64,000 bases of DNA. Origin: Comamonadaceae bacterium (GTDB taxonomy: Bacteria > Pseudomonadota > Gammaproteobacteria > Burkholderiales > Burkholderiaceae_C). Numbering within the stretch: position 1 is the first letter of the stretch; every line of letters starts with the position of its first letter. Under the pieces are notes generated by a model. That model made no database searches, was not told the origin of the DNA, and worked only from the letters and a program-made list of their open reading frames with translations. Of the stretch, positions 44,498-53,496 are shown one piece after another. A program made the position numbers and the translations under genes. Location: assembly GCA_027485235.1 (NCBI GenBank), contig JAIXRJ010000037.1, positions 1-64,000 of the forward strand. Direction: 5' to 3'.

Positions 44498-45987
44498 TCC
44501 ATCAGCGTCGCGGCCGCCAATCGCCCCGACATGGCGGCCATTGGCACGCCCGGACCCGGATGAACGCTCCCCCCCGCCGTGTACAGGCCCGGCACTTTGC
44601 TGCGCGCAGAGGGACGACGAAAGGCCGACATCCAACCGTGGGTCGCTTGGCCATAAAGAGCGCCCCCACTGCCCGGAAAGAGATGGGCGAAGTCCTGTGG
44701 CAAGGTCCGAACCACTTGCTGAGGCGAGACGTCGATCTCCAAGCCACAGCGGCGCATCAGCGCCAAACTGCTCGATTCGCATGCTTGTATCTCCGATGGA
44801 TTGAATGAATGGGTGTCGCCATCAGCGGGCGCGTTGACAAGGGAAAAAATTCTTTCCAACTCGCCCTTTGCCAATCCGTTGTCGTTGCGATCTTGAGCAC
44901 AAACGTAGACCGTCCCCTGCGCAGGCAACTGGCGTTTGTGAAAAATATCCTCAAACTCAGCACGGTAATCTTGGTTGAAAAACACGTTGTGCCGCACCAG
45001 CGGAAAACCGCTGGTTTTCGCGTGCATCGACAAGGTCATCGCAGAAAGAGAACGCTGATCAGGTTTCACGGCCTTGAAGCGAGGGCTGATGGTTTGACCC
45101 AACAGGCCGCTGGCCAATGCAGCGACATCGCCGTTGAAAATCACATGGTCAGCGTCCAAGTATTCACCTGTGGACAGTTCGACACCACTTACCCTGCCCT
45201 GCTGGGTGTGGATCTTGGTACAAGACACGCCGTAATGGGCCTTGACACCATGCTTTTCGCCTAATTTGGCGAGAGCGGATGCGACTTGAAACATTCCGCC
45301 CTTGACGGACCATACGCCATCCAATTCGACCTGCGCCACCAGCATGAGCGTAGCGGGTGCTGACCAAGGTGATGAGCCGCAATAAGTGGCGTAGCGGCCA
45401 AACAACTGTTGCAGACGAGGGTCGTGAAAATGTCGACCCAGGCTGCGCCACAAAGTGGCAAATGGACCCAAGCCACTCAAAGTGGCCATGCCACTGGGGC
45501 CCAAGTCGCTCACCATGCTCAAGAGATTCGGTCGCTCACTGCGTATGTAGGGTTTTTCCAGCGTGTCATACAAGCGTCGCGTTTGCTGACAAAAGCCGAG
45601 GAAACGCTTGGCCTCTTGAGGACTGCTGAATTGTGCAATCGCCTCTGCGGTGCGCGCCGTGTCTGAATACAAATCGAGTCTTTGTGGACTGCCATCCCAG
45701 GCATGTCGGGCCAGAACATCAAGGGTCTCCAATTGCAAAATACCCTCCAGTGAGGTGCCCATATTTTCAAGCATTTGGTCCAACACCCACCGCATGGTGA
45801 AGACGGTAGGACCGCTGTCCACGCCCACACCATTGACTTGCACCTGTCTGATTTTTCCACCCGGTTGTTGGGCGCTCTCTAGCAGGGTGACATCGAGTCC
45901 GCGGTGCGCCAACACCAAGGCGCTGACCAAGCCCCCAATACCCGCGCCCACCACCACCACTCGGGGTGTCCGCTTGGATTTATGCAT
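44434..45987 (-). CDS. crtD: Hydroxyneurosporene (methoxyneurosporene) desaturase CrtD
   Basis: A 517-residue FAD-dependent desaturase related to CrtI. The N-terminal dinucleotide motif VVVGAGIGGLVSALVLAHRG begins about ten residues in, and the C-terminal signature TAGGSVHPGPGVPMAAMSGRLAA is present. It introduces the 3,4 double bond. The ATG at 45987 overlaps the crtA end by eight bases; the end extends over crtC by about 60 bases. Confidence 0.94.
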   Translation of the reverse strand: MHKSKRTPRVVVVGAGIGGLVSALVLAHRGLDVTLLESAQQPGGKIRQVQVNGVGVDSGPTVFTMRWVLDQMLENMGTSLEGILQLETLDVLARHAWDGSPQRLDLYSDTARTAEAIAQFSSPQEAKRFLGFCQQTRRLYDTLEKPYIRSERPNLLSMVSDLGPSGMATLSGLGPFATLWRSLGRHFHDPRLQQLFGRYATYCGSSPWSAPATLMLVAQVELDGVWSVKGGMFQVASALAKLGEKHGVKAHYGVSCTKIHTQQGRVSGVELSTGEYLDADHVIFNGDVAALASGLLGQTISPRFKAVKPDQRSLSAMTLSMHAKTSGFPLVRHNVFFNQDYRAEFEDIFHKRQLPAQGTVYVCAQDRNDNGLAKGELERIFSLVNAPADGDTHSFNPSEIQACESSSLALMRRCGLEIDVSPQQVVRTLPQDFAHLFPGSGGALYGQATHGWMSAFRRPSARSKVPGLYTAGGSVHPGPGVPMAAMSGRLAAATLMEDLGLTKKSHRVVISGGMSMR

Positions 45988-46690
45988 AGTGTTTGCCCTG
46001 CCATTGCCCATGAACCTTGATTGGCACAAAGCGCGCAAACATCGACTCGGAAAAATAGCCGTGCTGTTGCGCCGCATGAATGGCCTTGAGGTGCGAACCC
46101 GTTCGCGCGTAGGCGTTCATTTCGGCCAAGCCGTTCCATATGCTGAAGGTGGCTTGGCGGAAGAACGGGGCCTCACCCAAACCAACAGCCAACTGACAAC
46201 CCTCAGCCACCTCCAGTGATGTTTGTGAAGGGGGCGCATGGCGCCAAAATGCATGGGCTTTGCTGAACTTGATGGAAGCCCTGGTCAGCGCTGCGACAGG
46301 ACCTTGTGTCGGCGGCTCGGTATCGGCTTGAAAATTCACGCCATCCCAACTGCCACGGCAAGAGAATGTTTTCAACGTGGCCCAACAAAACTCTTGCGAT
46401 CGCTCTTGATAAGCATGAACAAGGGGCGAATGATCAAGAAAATCTTGCGCGGTCTGAAAAGACTCAAACAAGGCAAAAACGCCTTGTCGTGAGGGGCTGG
46501 GCCGCAAACCAAAGCCGCCCTCAAAGCCGCTTCCCAATACTTTTGAAAACATCAAGCCAGGAATAGCTTCTAAGGCGGCAGGTCCCCGCACAATCCGCGA
46601 CCAACCCCACAGCCTAGATGCCTGGGCAATGTCTGCCAACAAGACAACGGCCGTTTGGTCCTTAACACCTGCTTGCTCTTCAATGCGCAT
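45980..46690 (-). CDS. crtA: Spheroidene monooxygenase CrtA
   Basis: A 236-residue protein with family motifs RGPAALEAIPGLMFSKVLGSG, FSIWNGLAEMNAYAR and a C-terminal ESMFARFVPIKVHG. It adds the C2 keto group under oxygen, giving spheroidenone. The ATG at 46690 was chosen because the longer frame, from GTG at 46723, begins inside the terminator-like hairpin. It follows pufC by 63 bases, too little for much more than the hairpin. Confidence 0.93.
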   Translation of the reverse strand: MRIEEQAGVKDQTAVVLLADIAQASRLWGWSRIVRGPAALEAIPGLMFSKVLGSGFEGGFGLRPSPSRQGVFALFESFQTAQDFLDHSPLVHAYQERSQEFCWATLKTFSCRGSWDGVNFQADTEPPTQGPVAALTRASIKFSKAHAFWRHAPPSQTSLEVAEGCQLAVGLGEAPFFRQATFSIWNGLAEMNAYARTGSHLKAIHAAQQHGYFSESMFARFVPIKVHGQWQGKHYA

Positions 46691-46704
46691 GTCTGAATTC
46701 CCAA

Positions 46705-46745
46705 TAAAAAAGGCCTGACCCACAAGGGGTGCAGGCCTTGTGGGT
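46705..46745 (-). terminator. Two competing hairpins between pufC and crtA
   Basis: On the minus strand, stem A is ACCCACAAGG (46745-46736) with CCTTGTGGGT (46727-46718). Stem B is AAGGCCTG (46739-46732) with CAGGCCTT (46717-46710), directly followed by a T-run. The two stems share bases and cannot form together. Stem B looks like a Rho-independent terminator that would limit read-through from puf into crtADC, and stem A could be an alternative fold. Confidence 0.7.
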
Positions 46746-46753
46746 TTCAGAGT

Positions 46754-47773
46754 TTAAGGCTTGGCCAAAACTTGGAGCTCAGGATAGTCTTTGGCCATCT
46801 GCGCGCCATAAAGTGGCTTGAAGGCACCTTGGTGGCAAGTGGTGCAGTTGACTTTGGCCACATCGCCTTTGGGACCCAAGCGATGCGCAGGGAAGGTATC
46901 GGTTAAGGGTGTCAAGTACTCGTTGTTCAACTCGCGTGCCATCCGAATACCGTACCAAGAAGTCACGCGTTGGGGCCTGGATTCCTCCCAAGATTGGAAG
47001 TTGCGTGTGTTGTGGCAATAAGTACAGTTCACACCCAAGGACTCAGACATGTGCAGCATCAAGGAGTAGGTGTACTCCGTTTGCTTGGTCGACGAACGGT
47101 TGGCATTCGACCCCACACCTGCCATGGCTTCATTGCCATTGACTCGAATAGGTGCAGCATCCTTCAGATAAGGTGTGAAAGGATCAAACGGAAGTGACGA
47201 CAATCCAGCCGCTTTGGTCGCGATGTTTTGGCCTGCCAAATCGCCCAACAAACTGTTCGCATACTTGCGGTCCTTTGGCTCCGTCCAAACTTGGGTGGGG
47301 ACGTTGTTGCCGCGGTGACAGGTGTAACAAGTCACACCCGTCTCGGCCACGTGGGCCTTCCAGTCCTGATTGACTTTTTGGGTCATTTCAATCATGCGTC
47401 TGGCCACCACCTTGGTGTACAGGCTGTCATCGGCAAAGTTTTGCACGTTGTGGCAGTAAGCGCAGCCCTGATCGGGAGCGACCCACTGCGTGATGGCCGC
47501 CATTTGGCGGTTGAATTGCGCCACACTCAAATCTCCCAGAACCTTGACGTTCTGATAAACCTGACTGGCTTTTGGACCATCCGCCGACGCAGCTTCTGCC
47601 GCGACGGGCGCTTGGTTCAAAGCGGCTTCCTTGGCCAGAATTCTGGGATTGTAGATTTGCTCCATGCCGGTGCCACGGAAGCCCGTTTGGACCGTTTCAA
47701 TCGGGGGCCGTTCACAGCCCGACAGCAGCACGGCTGCACCCAGGCAAATCGCTAATTTAGACAAAAAATTCAT
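46754..47773 (-). CDS. pufC: Reaction centre tetraheme cytochrome c subunit PufC
   Basis: A 339-residue periplasmic lipoprotein. The lipobox LLSGC ends at C20. Four heme sites are visible: CAYCH, CYTCH, CTYCH and CTTCH, with upstream axial Met regions. It re-reduces the special pair and accepts electrons from HiPIP or soluble cytochromes. The ATG at 47773 overlaps the pufM stop in ATGA; the longer open frame is a shadow of pufM. Confidence 0.97.
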   Translation of the reverse strand: MNFLSKLAICLGAAVLLSGCERPPIETVQTGFRGTGMEQIYNPRILAKEAALNQAPVAAEAASADGPKASQVYQNVKVLGDLSVAQFNRQMAAITQWVAPDQGCAYCHNVQNFADDSLYTKVVARRMIEMTQKVNQDWKAHVAETGVTCYTCHRGNNVPTQVWTEPKDRKYANSLLGDLAGQNIATKAAGLSSLPFDPFTPYLKDAAPIRVNGNEAMAGVGSNANRSSTKQTEYTYSLMLHMSESLGVNCTYCHNTRNFQSWEESRPQRVTSWYGIRMARELNNEYLTPLTDTFPAHRLGPKGDVAKVNCTTCHQGAFKPLYGAQMAKDYPELQVLAKP

Positions 47774-48744
47774 GGCTTGACTCCCATCAATGCAGGATCG
47801 AGGACGGCTGGGCTGACCAAGGGATACGCGGGAACCACATGGTGCTTGACCGACCACAGGTACCAGTTGTCCACCACAGGGCCGGTCAACAAGATACCCA
47901 CGCCGCCGACCAAAGGACAGAGCACGGCAAACCACCAAGCCCAACGGTGGATGGACTCCATCGTGGCATTGAAACCCATGGTCCAGCGCCAGAACAAGCC
48001 AGCACGTTCAGAAGCGGTTCCGCGGTCCACGATTTGCTCGATCTCGCGCTCCCCGCCATACCGAGTCACCGCCAAAATGGTGGCGCCGTGCATGGCAAAC
48101 AGCAAAACTGAGCCATACAAGAAGACGATCGACAGAGCGTGGAATGGGTTGTAAAACAAATTGCCGTGACGCAGGGACAAGGCAGATGTCCAATCCAAGT
48201 GAGGGAATATGCCAAAGGGTACCGACTCGGACCAACTGCCCATCATGATCGGGCGAAAGAAACCACACACCAGAAACAACCAAATGGCTGCCGCATAAGC
48301 CCAAGCCACATGCGTTCCCAGGCCCAATTGACGAGCGCGCCGATAAGTTCGAGCCCACCACAGCAACATAGAAACGGTGAGCATAAAGCCCGTAATGAGC
48401 CACCAACCACCTTGTTGCAACGGAGGAATACTCAAACCGTAAGCAGGTGCAGGTGGTTCCAGTGCCAGCCAAAACAACTGACGGATAAACTGGACAGGGT
48501 TCCAGTCCACAGAGGCCAACATGTTGAAACCAATGATGTTGAAAGCCGCCATGCCGAAAATCAAGGACGCCACACCCAAGACACCCAAATAAACAGGGCC
48601 AATTTGAGCATTACCAAGTCGCCCAAACAAGTGAACCAAAAAGGGTTTACCGATTCGCTTGAAGTCTCCGCGTGGTAATTCAACGCCGTCGTGCAAAGGC
48701 CCTACAGGCTGCACGGATGTGAAAAGATTTTGATACTGAGCCAT
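47770..48744 (-). CDS. pufM: Photosynthetic reaction centre M subunit
   Basis: A 324-residue five-helix membrane protein that binds bacteriochlorophylls, quinone QA and iron with PufL. The N-terminus [13 protein letters not shown] and the block [21 protein letters not shown] are typical. A good AGAGGAAT ribosome site precedes it. It is coupled to pufC by a four-base overlap. Confidence 0.97.
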   Translation of the reverse strand: MAQYQNLFTSVQPVGPLHDGVELPRGDFKRIGKPFLVHLFGRLGNAQIGPVYLGVLGVASLIFGMAAFNIIGFNMLASVDWNPVQFIRQLFWLALEPPAPAYGLSIPPLQQGGWWLITGFMLTVSMLLWWARTYRRARQLGLGTHVAWAYAAAIWLFLVCGFFRPIMMGSWSESVPFGIFPHLDWTSALSLRHGNLFYNPFHALSIVFLYGSVLLFAMHGATILAVTRYGGEREIEQIVDRGTASERAGLFWRWTMGFNATMESIHRWAWWFAVLCPLVGGVGILLTGPVVDNWYLWSVKHHVVPAYPLVSPAVLDPALMGVKP

Positions 48745-48763
48745 TTCAATTCCTCTCTATGAA

Positions 48764-49591
48764 TCAAGTGCGCCAGATGGGCATGTTCAGCCACCAGCTC
48801 CACCATTCAGGCCAAGCGCCTGTCCAAAAGGGTCCGCTGACCACAATACAGACGATGCCAAACCAAACACCCGCAAGTGCCAAGAACAAACCCAACCGGT
48901 GAATGCCCAAGGTGCCCACCGAGTAACCAATCAGGTCTCTGAAAAACGTGTCTTCATGTTCTGGCGACTTGACAGCCTGGCCTCTTCCAGGGTTGGTGGC
49001 TGAGAGGACCAAGCCACCGTGCATGGACAGCGCGAGCACGGTTGTAAAGAAAAAAGTGACGGCAATCATGTGCCATGGGTTGTAGTGAAAATGCAAGTAC
49101 TGGTAAGCGGTGTTGCTCACCCAGTCCAAGTGGCTGTAAATGCCATAAGGGAAGGCATGCCCCCAAGCCCCCATGAGCACAGGACGCACCACTTGCAAAC
49201 TGAAATACGCCAAGATGGCCATGCTGAAGGCGACAGGCACATGCAGGCCCATGCCCAATTTGCGGCAAATCTCAACTTCGCGCAGGGCCCAAGAGACAAA
49301 TGAGCCCAAGGCACACACCGTGATGAGTTGCCACAAGCCACCTTCCATCATGGGCGCGAAACGCAAACCATAGGAGAGGTCTGGTGGGGCAATGTTGATT
49401 TGCCAAACGTTCCAAGTGGGCCCCATGGCTGCGCCCCACAAAATCAACAGGGTGCCGGAAAGCACAAAAAACAGGGTTGTGATTCCAAAGAATCCAACGT
49501 AAAAAGGACCGACCCAAAAATCAAACAGGTCGCCCCCAAAAAGGGTACCGCCGCGCACACGGTATTTGCGTTCAAAACTTAACATGGACAT
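48764..49591 (-). CDS. pufL: Photosynthetic reaction centre L subunit
   Basis: A 275-residue five-helix protein with the classic N-terminus [33 protein letters not shown]. It binds the special pair, QB and iron with PufM. The ATG at 49591 has a GGAGG ribosome site; another ATG two codons later is possible. It lies downstream of a strong intercistronic hairpin after pufA. Confidence 0.97.
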   Translation of the reverse strand: MSMLSFERKYRVRGGTLFGGDLFDFWVGPFYVGFFGITTLFFVLSGTLLILWGAAMGPTWNVWQINIAPPDLSYGLRFAPMMEGGLWQLITVCALGSFVSWALREVEICRKLGMGLHVPVAFSMAILAYFSLQVVRPVLMGAWGHAFPYGIYSHLDWVSNTAYQYLHFHYNPWHMIAVTFFFTTVLALSMHGGLVLSATNPGRGQAVKSPEHEDTFFRDLIGYSVGTLGIHRLGLFLALAGVWFGIVCIVVSGPFWTGAWPEWWSWWLNMPIWRT

Positions 49592-49653
49592 GGTTGCATC
49601 CTCCGACCGAGTGACTGTTTGTGAGGTCTGGGCTTCAAGTTAACAAATCAAAT

Positions 49654-49691
49654 AACAGACGTACGGTTCAAATGAGCCAAGTACGTCTGTT
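49654..49691 (-). other. Intercistronic hairpin between pufA and pufL
   Basis: An 11-base perfect inverted repeat, AACAGACGTAC (49654-49664) and GTACGTCTGTT (49681-49691), with an inner partial stem. It sits in the 120-base pufA-pufL gap. In Rhodobacter capsulatus, hairpins at this place protect pufBA mRNA from decay and raise LH1 over reaction centre; the same role is inferred here. Confidence 0.8.
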
Positions 49692-49711
49692 TGAATAAAG
49701 ACCAAGGGTCC

Positions 49712-49906
49712 TTACTTTTGCGGCAAAGCCGCGTTCTGAGGCTGAACTTTCGCCGCCATCTTGACGGTATCGGGATGCCAGTTGTTGATGCTGTAACGAT
49801 CGCCACTGATTTGAATCAGGTGAATCGTTGTGGAGACAAAAGCGATCAGCAGGCCTACACCTGCAACCGCCAGTCGGGGATCTATCAAACGCCAAATGCG
49901 CCACAT
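49712..49906 (-). CDS. pufA: Light-harvesting 1 alpha polypeptide
   Basis: A 64-residue single-helix antenna protein. The start MWRIWRLIDPRL is diagnostic, and H29 in TTIHL is the bacteriochlorophyll ligand. The ATG at 49906 has an AAGGA ribosome site. The C-terminal extension after the helix is Asn-, Gln- and Ala-rich and about 25 residues long. It follows an extra small membrane protein gene by 14 bases. Confidence 0.95.
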   Translation of the reverse strand: MWRIWRLIDPRLAVAGVGLLIAFVSTTIHLIQISGDRYSINNWHPDTVKMAAKVQPQNAALPQK

Positions 49907-49920
49907 AGTAATTTCCTTTA

Positions 49921-50145
49921 TCAAATAACTTGAGAAATAACGGTATGCACAGAAGCACTCACACCTTCATACATGGTCATGGATTTTTCCGCTCCAGGAA
50001 GCCAAATGCGCCAATCAATAAAGAACATTTGACCAATCAAAGCGATCACAATGAACAGCGTGAAGAGCAAAACAAAAATCATCCAATAACCTTTGTAATG
50101 GTCAATCGGATCATTGCTTGTTTTGACATTGTTAGGGTTCGTCAT
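49921..50145 (-). CDS. Unrecognised single-helix protein between pufB and pufA (orf74)
   Basis: A 74-residue protein with a polar N-terminus (residues 1-20, H16), one membrane helix (about residues 21-43) and a C-terminal tail that begins DWRIWLPGAEKS and looks amphipathic. It has a very strong AAGGAGG ribosome site five bases before the ATG and lies in the middle of the puf transcript. It lacks the alpha or beta LH1 hallmarks: no DPR start, no ligand His inside the helix and no WRPW end. The layout recalls PufX (one helix, LP just after it, helical tail), but that gene lies elsewhere in Rhodobacter and I see no clear homology. It could be an RC-LH1 accessory subunit or a diverged antenna polypeptide. 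Confidence 0.85.
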   Translation of the reverse strand: MTNPNNVKTSNDPIDHYKGYWMIFVLLFTLFIVIALIGQMFFIDWRIWLPGAEKSMTMYEGVSASVHTVISQVI

Positions 50146-50169
50146 ACATACCTCCTTGATTTGGTTCTC

Positions 50170-50313
50170 TTAGAACCAGGGACGCCAGATCCACACCAAG
50201 CTGTGGGCGAAGAAAGCTCCTGCGGCCCACAACAGGTAACCCTGTATGAAGTACGTATGGAACTCTTGGGCTTCTTCGTCTGTCAGCCCTGAAGGGTTAG
50301 CTGCATCAGTCAT
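50170..50313 (-). CDS. pufB: Light-harvesting 1 beta polypeptide
   Basis: A 47-residue antenna protein. The motif [12 protein letters not shown] (H19), the helix with ligand H37 in FFAHSLVW, and the end WRPWF are all typical of LH1 beta. It is the first puf gene after bchZ and is followed by the extra orf74 and then pufA. Confidence 0.95.
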   Translation of the reverse strand: MTDAANPSGLTDEEAQEFHTYFIQGYLLWAAGAFFAHSLVWIWRPWF

Positions 50314-50349
50314 AGTTCATGCCTCTTTCTAAATGCCTTTCGGCAACTC

Positions 50350-50423
50350 CCTGAACCCTTGCGGATTCAGGACGGACTGTTGTGGCTTTGACACCGCAAC
50401 AGGTGGACCCTCGGCCAGGCCGA
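50350..50423 (-). other. Structured pufB leader with two hairpins
   Basis: In the 147-base gap between bchZ and pufB the minus-strand RNA can form CCTGAATCC-GCAA-GGGTTCAGG (50371-50350), a stem with a GNRA tetraloop and one G-U pair. It can also form a short TCGGCC-T-GGCCGA hairpin (50423-50411). No T-run follows either. They may stabilise processed pufBA messages, or separate bchXYZ from puf expression. Confidence 0.5.
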
Positions 50424-50460
50424 AGGATTGAACGGATCGGCGAATTCAAGTTCACATCTT

Positions 50461-51927
50461 TCATGCATGTGCTCCTTCATTCGCTTTTCCGAACAATTCT
50501 GTGAATCTCTTTGCTTCGACATGAGAGCGGCCGGTTTCCCGTGCATCTCGCTCTGCTTGATCTCGCATTCGCTTCGCTGCTGAAATTCGAACCAATACAG
50601 GTTGCTGCTCCAGCAAAGCGTCCAGTCTGTCTTGCGCCTCGGGCTCCCAAGGCACGGTGGTGTTGGGCGCGGAGCGACCTAAGGTGCCCTCGATCTTGTC
50701 CATCTCTGTGCCCAAAGGCAGGATGTGGAAAAGCGCATCGAACAGGCCATTGCAAAACTCTTGAATGATGTAGGTGGCACCGGCATAGCCCATGAACGGC
50801 GTACCGGTGTGACGGCGAATGATGGGCAAGGGAAAACTGGCCGGTATGAAACTGGTTTTCATCATGCCGCCGCCACCGCACTCGGCCAAATAAATGCGCT
50901 CGTTGTAGCTGCCGTACAAAATGAGCGGTGTTTTTTCAGTGACCAGTTTCCGTACCTCGGCGTTGTCTGTTTTGGCCCCGGCAATGCGCGAGATGGCAAA
51001 GTTGCAAGGCAGACCCATTTCGTCTTCCAAGAAATGGCGAATGCCGCGCGTGTAGGTTTCGTTGGCCACCACGCCAAAGTTGGCCGTGCCAAAAAAGTCT
51101 TGTGTCACAGACCGCCACAAATCCCAGATGGGTTTGATGGTGCTGTGCTTTTCTCTTTCGATGAAAGGCTCTGGATCCAAACCAAGCAATTCACCCAGAG
51201 TGCGCAGGAATTTGGTGGTGCTGTGCAAGCCAATGGGCGCTTGCAAATAAGGACGCTCCAAGGCCTCACACAACATGCGGCCGAATTCGCGGTACATGCA
51301 TATGTTCACATCGGCTTCCACCAAGCGCGAGACATCGGCCAAGTGTGAGCCCAATGGGAAAACCATGTTGACGTCGGCGCCAATGCCTTGCACCAAACGG
51401 CGAATTTCAGCCAAATCGCTGGGACAGTTGAAGGTGCCGTAGCTGGGCCCAATGATGTTCACGCGAGGACGCTCACCCTCCTTGCGCTCGCGTTTGGGGA
51501 CATGCTTGATGCCGTACTGTTGCCACAGCCAGTACATGGCGCGGTTCGCGCACTGCCATTGGTCTTCGTCGATGGTGCGCGGCAAGAAGCGTTGCAGATT
51601 GGTGCCCTCGGGTGTGACGCCACCGCCAATCATTTCTGCAATCGAACCCGTCACCACCACAGAGGGCAGATCGGGGTTGAGTGTGGCGTGCGCACGGCGC
51701 ATGGCACCTTCGGTGCCCTCGCGGCCCAATTGTTCTTCGGCCAATCCCGTCACCACAATCGGCAGTTCATGGGGCGGCAGTGCATCGGTGTAATGCAGCA
51801 CCGACGTGACGGGCAGATTCTCGCAGCCCACGGGGCCGTCAATGACAACTTGCAAGCCTTTGATGGCGGTGAAGACATACACCGCTCCCCAATAGCCCCC
51901 TGCGCGATCGTGGTCAAGAACCAGCAT
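50461..51927 (-). CDS. bchZ: Chlorophyllide a reductase subunit BchZ
   Basis: A 488-residue nitrogenase-like subunit of chlorophyllide a reductase (COR). The start [16 protein letters not shown], the stretch [22 protein letters not shown] and the C-terminal [20 protein letters not shown] are family features. Its start overlaps the bchY stop (TGATG). Confidence 0.96.
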   Translation of the reverse strand: MLVLDHDRAGGYWGAVYVFTAIKGLQVVIDGPVGCENLPVTSVLHYTDALPPHELPIVVTGLAEEQLGREGTEGAMRRAHATLNPDLPSVVVTGSIAEMIGGGVTPEGTNLQRFLPRTIDEDQWQCANRAMYWLWQQYGIKHVPKRERKEGERPRVNIIGPSYGTFNCPSDLAEIRRLVQGIGADVNMVFPLGSHLADVSRLVEADVNICMYREFGRMLCEALERPYLQAPIGLHSTTKFLRTLGELLGLDPEPFIEREKHSTIKPIWDLWRSVTQDFFGTANFGVVANETYTRGIRHFLEDEMGLPCNFAISRIAGAKTDNAEVRKLVTEKTPLILYGSYNERIYLAECGGGGMMKTSFIPASFPLPIIRRHTGTPFMGYAGATYIIQEFCNGLFDALFHILPLGTEMDKIEGTLGRSAPNTTVPWEPEAQDRLDALLEQQPVLVRISAAKRMRDQAERDARETGRSHVEAKRFTELFGKANEGAHA

Positions 51928-53492
51928 CAGATCATGGCCTCCGCTTTGCGCTTCTTGGCTTGCTTTTCAGTCTGCCGGCGTGTTTCGGCTTCAAACTCAG
52001 GGCGGTTTTGTGGCACGCCATGAGAGGCCTCCCAAACACCTGCGGCATGGCCGGTACCGGTGTCACCAAAAAAGGCTTTCATCTCATCAAAACGCGACTT
52101 GTTGGCAATCGCGCCGTTGATGACTTGCGCCAGAGAACCCGCACCTGCGGGACCCATCAAGGGGCGTGCAGAAATGAGGTTGGTGAAATACAAGCTGGGA
52201 ATGCTCAGTTCTTTGGCCGCCTGCACCACCGGTGTGGTGCCAATCGCCAAATCGGGCTGCCATTCGTGTATGGCGGCCAAGTCTTGTTCCAGCGATGCAC
52301 GGTATTGCACATGCACACCACGCGATTGCAGCCATTCACAATCTGATGCGCTCCAAGGCGTTTTGGGACAGGCTGTTCCGACATAACGCAGATCAGCCCC
52401 GCTCTCCACCAGCAAACGCGCCACCAACAACTCAGAGCCCTCATAGCCGCTGAGCGTGATGCGTCCTTTGATAGGTGACTTGGCCAAGGCACCTTTGATG
52501 GCGCCCAGCATGGTGTTCTTCACCATGTCGATGTTGGCCTGTGACACATTGGCTGCGTTGCCGATGGCTTGCAACCAGGCTTCTGTGCCGTCATGACCGA
52601 CCGGGGCTGAGCCCACAATGGGGCGACCCGCTGCTTCAAATTCGCGGATGCTGGCGGTGTAGAACGGATGGATGGCGGCAACGGCGGCGCAATCGAGGGC
52701 CGCATAGAGTTCGCGCCATTCGCGTGTGGGCACCACGGGGCCGGCGGCAAGGCCCATGGGTTCGAGCATGCGCCCAATGATCATGGGGTCTGCAGGGAAC
52801 ATTTCACCAACCATGGTGATGGTGGGCTTGTCCGATCGGCCTGTACGCGGCGCTTGAACGGGGCCTGTCAAAATTTCTTCGCGTGCATATTTCAGCATGG
52901 CACCGGCCAAAACATCTTTGGCCTCAGCGTGTGTGGGCACGCCAAACCCTGGCACATCCACGCCAATGATGCGAACGCCATTGATCTCTTTGGGCAGCAA
53001 CTGCAGTGGCACGCCACTGGCGGTGGGCACACACAAATTGATGATCACAATGGCGTCGTACTTTTCGGGGTCGGCTTGGTCGTAAACAGACTCACGGATG
53101 TCTTCAAACAACTTGCCGGTCACCAAGGACTCTGAGTTGAAAGGCACGTAGCCGACACTGCGCCGAGCGCCGTAAAAATGCGATGTGAATGTCAGGCCAT
53201 ACACGCAGCAGGCAGAACCCGACAAAATGGTGGCGGTGCGGCGCATGCGAAGGCCTACGCGCAGAGAGCCAAATGCAGGACACATGCTTTGCGGCTGATC
53301 GTGTGGCCCCGCCTTGGGGTCCACCGGATAGTCCTTGGCATATTGCGCCAGCACTTCAGACTTGCCCGAGGCTTTGGCTGCCGCCAGCATCTTTTCACCG
53401 CCCGAGTGGCAACCCATGCCATCACCCTCAATGGCAGTGCTCATGCCTGCAGGCGCTTGCGAGGCTGGGACGATGGGGATCGTTTTGCTCAT
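51927..53492 (-). CDS. bchY: Chlorophyllide a reductase subunit BchY
   Basis: A 521-residue COR subunit. The cluster-binding cysteine regions [22 protein letters not shown] and [11 protein letters not shown] are visible. The ATG at 53492 lies four bases after the bchX stop; the longer open frame upstream is a shadow of bchX. With BchX and BchZ it reduces ring B to the bacteriochlorin. Confidence 0.96.
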   Translation of the reverse strand: MSKTIPIVPASQAPAGMSTAIEGDGMGCHSGGEKMLAAAKASGKSEVLAQYAKDYPVDPKAGPHDQPQSMCPAFGSLRVGLRMRRTATILSGSACCVYGLTFTSHFYGARRSVGYVPFNSESLVTGKLFEDIRESVYDQADPEKYDAIVIINLCVPTASGVPLQLLPKEINGVRIIGVDVPGFGVPTHAEAKDVLAGAMLKYAREEILTGPVQAPRTGRSDKPTITMVGEMFPADPMIIGRMLEPMGLAAGPVVPTREWRELYAALDCAAVAAIHPFYTASIREFEAAGRPIVGSAPVGHDGTEAWLQAIGNAANVSQANIDMVKNTMLGAIKGALAKSPIKGRITLSGYEGSELLVARLLVESGADLRYVGTACPKTPWSASDCEWLQSRGVHVQYRASLEQDLAAIHEWQPDLAIGTTPVVQAAKELSIPSLYFTNLISARPLMGPAGAGSLAQVINGAIANKSRFDEMKAFFGDTGTGHAAGVWEASHGVPQNRPEFEAETRRQTEKQAKKRKAEAMI

Positions 53493-53496
53493 GGTG

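Noticed and set aside
43562-44782. crtC starting at the ATG at 44782
   Set aside because: The first 95 codons are a frame-shifted reading of crtD with no CrtC similarity. Using it would imply a 349-base overlap.
50170-50460. A pufQ gene upstream of pufB
   Set aside because: The 147-base gap has only short frames and hairpins, with no PufQ-like peptide.
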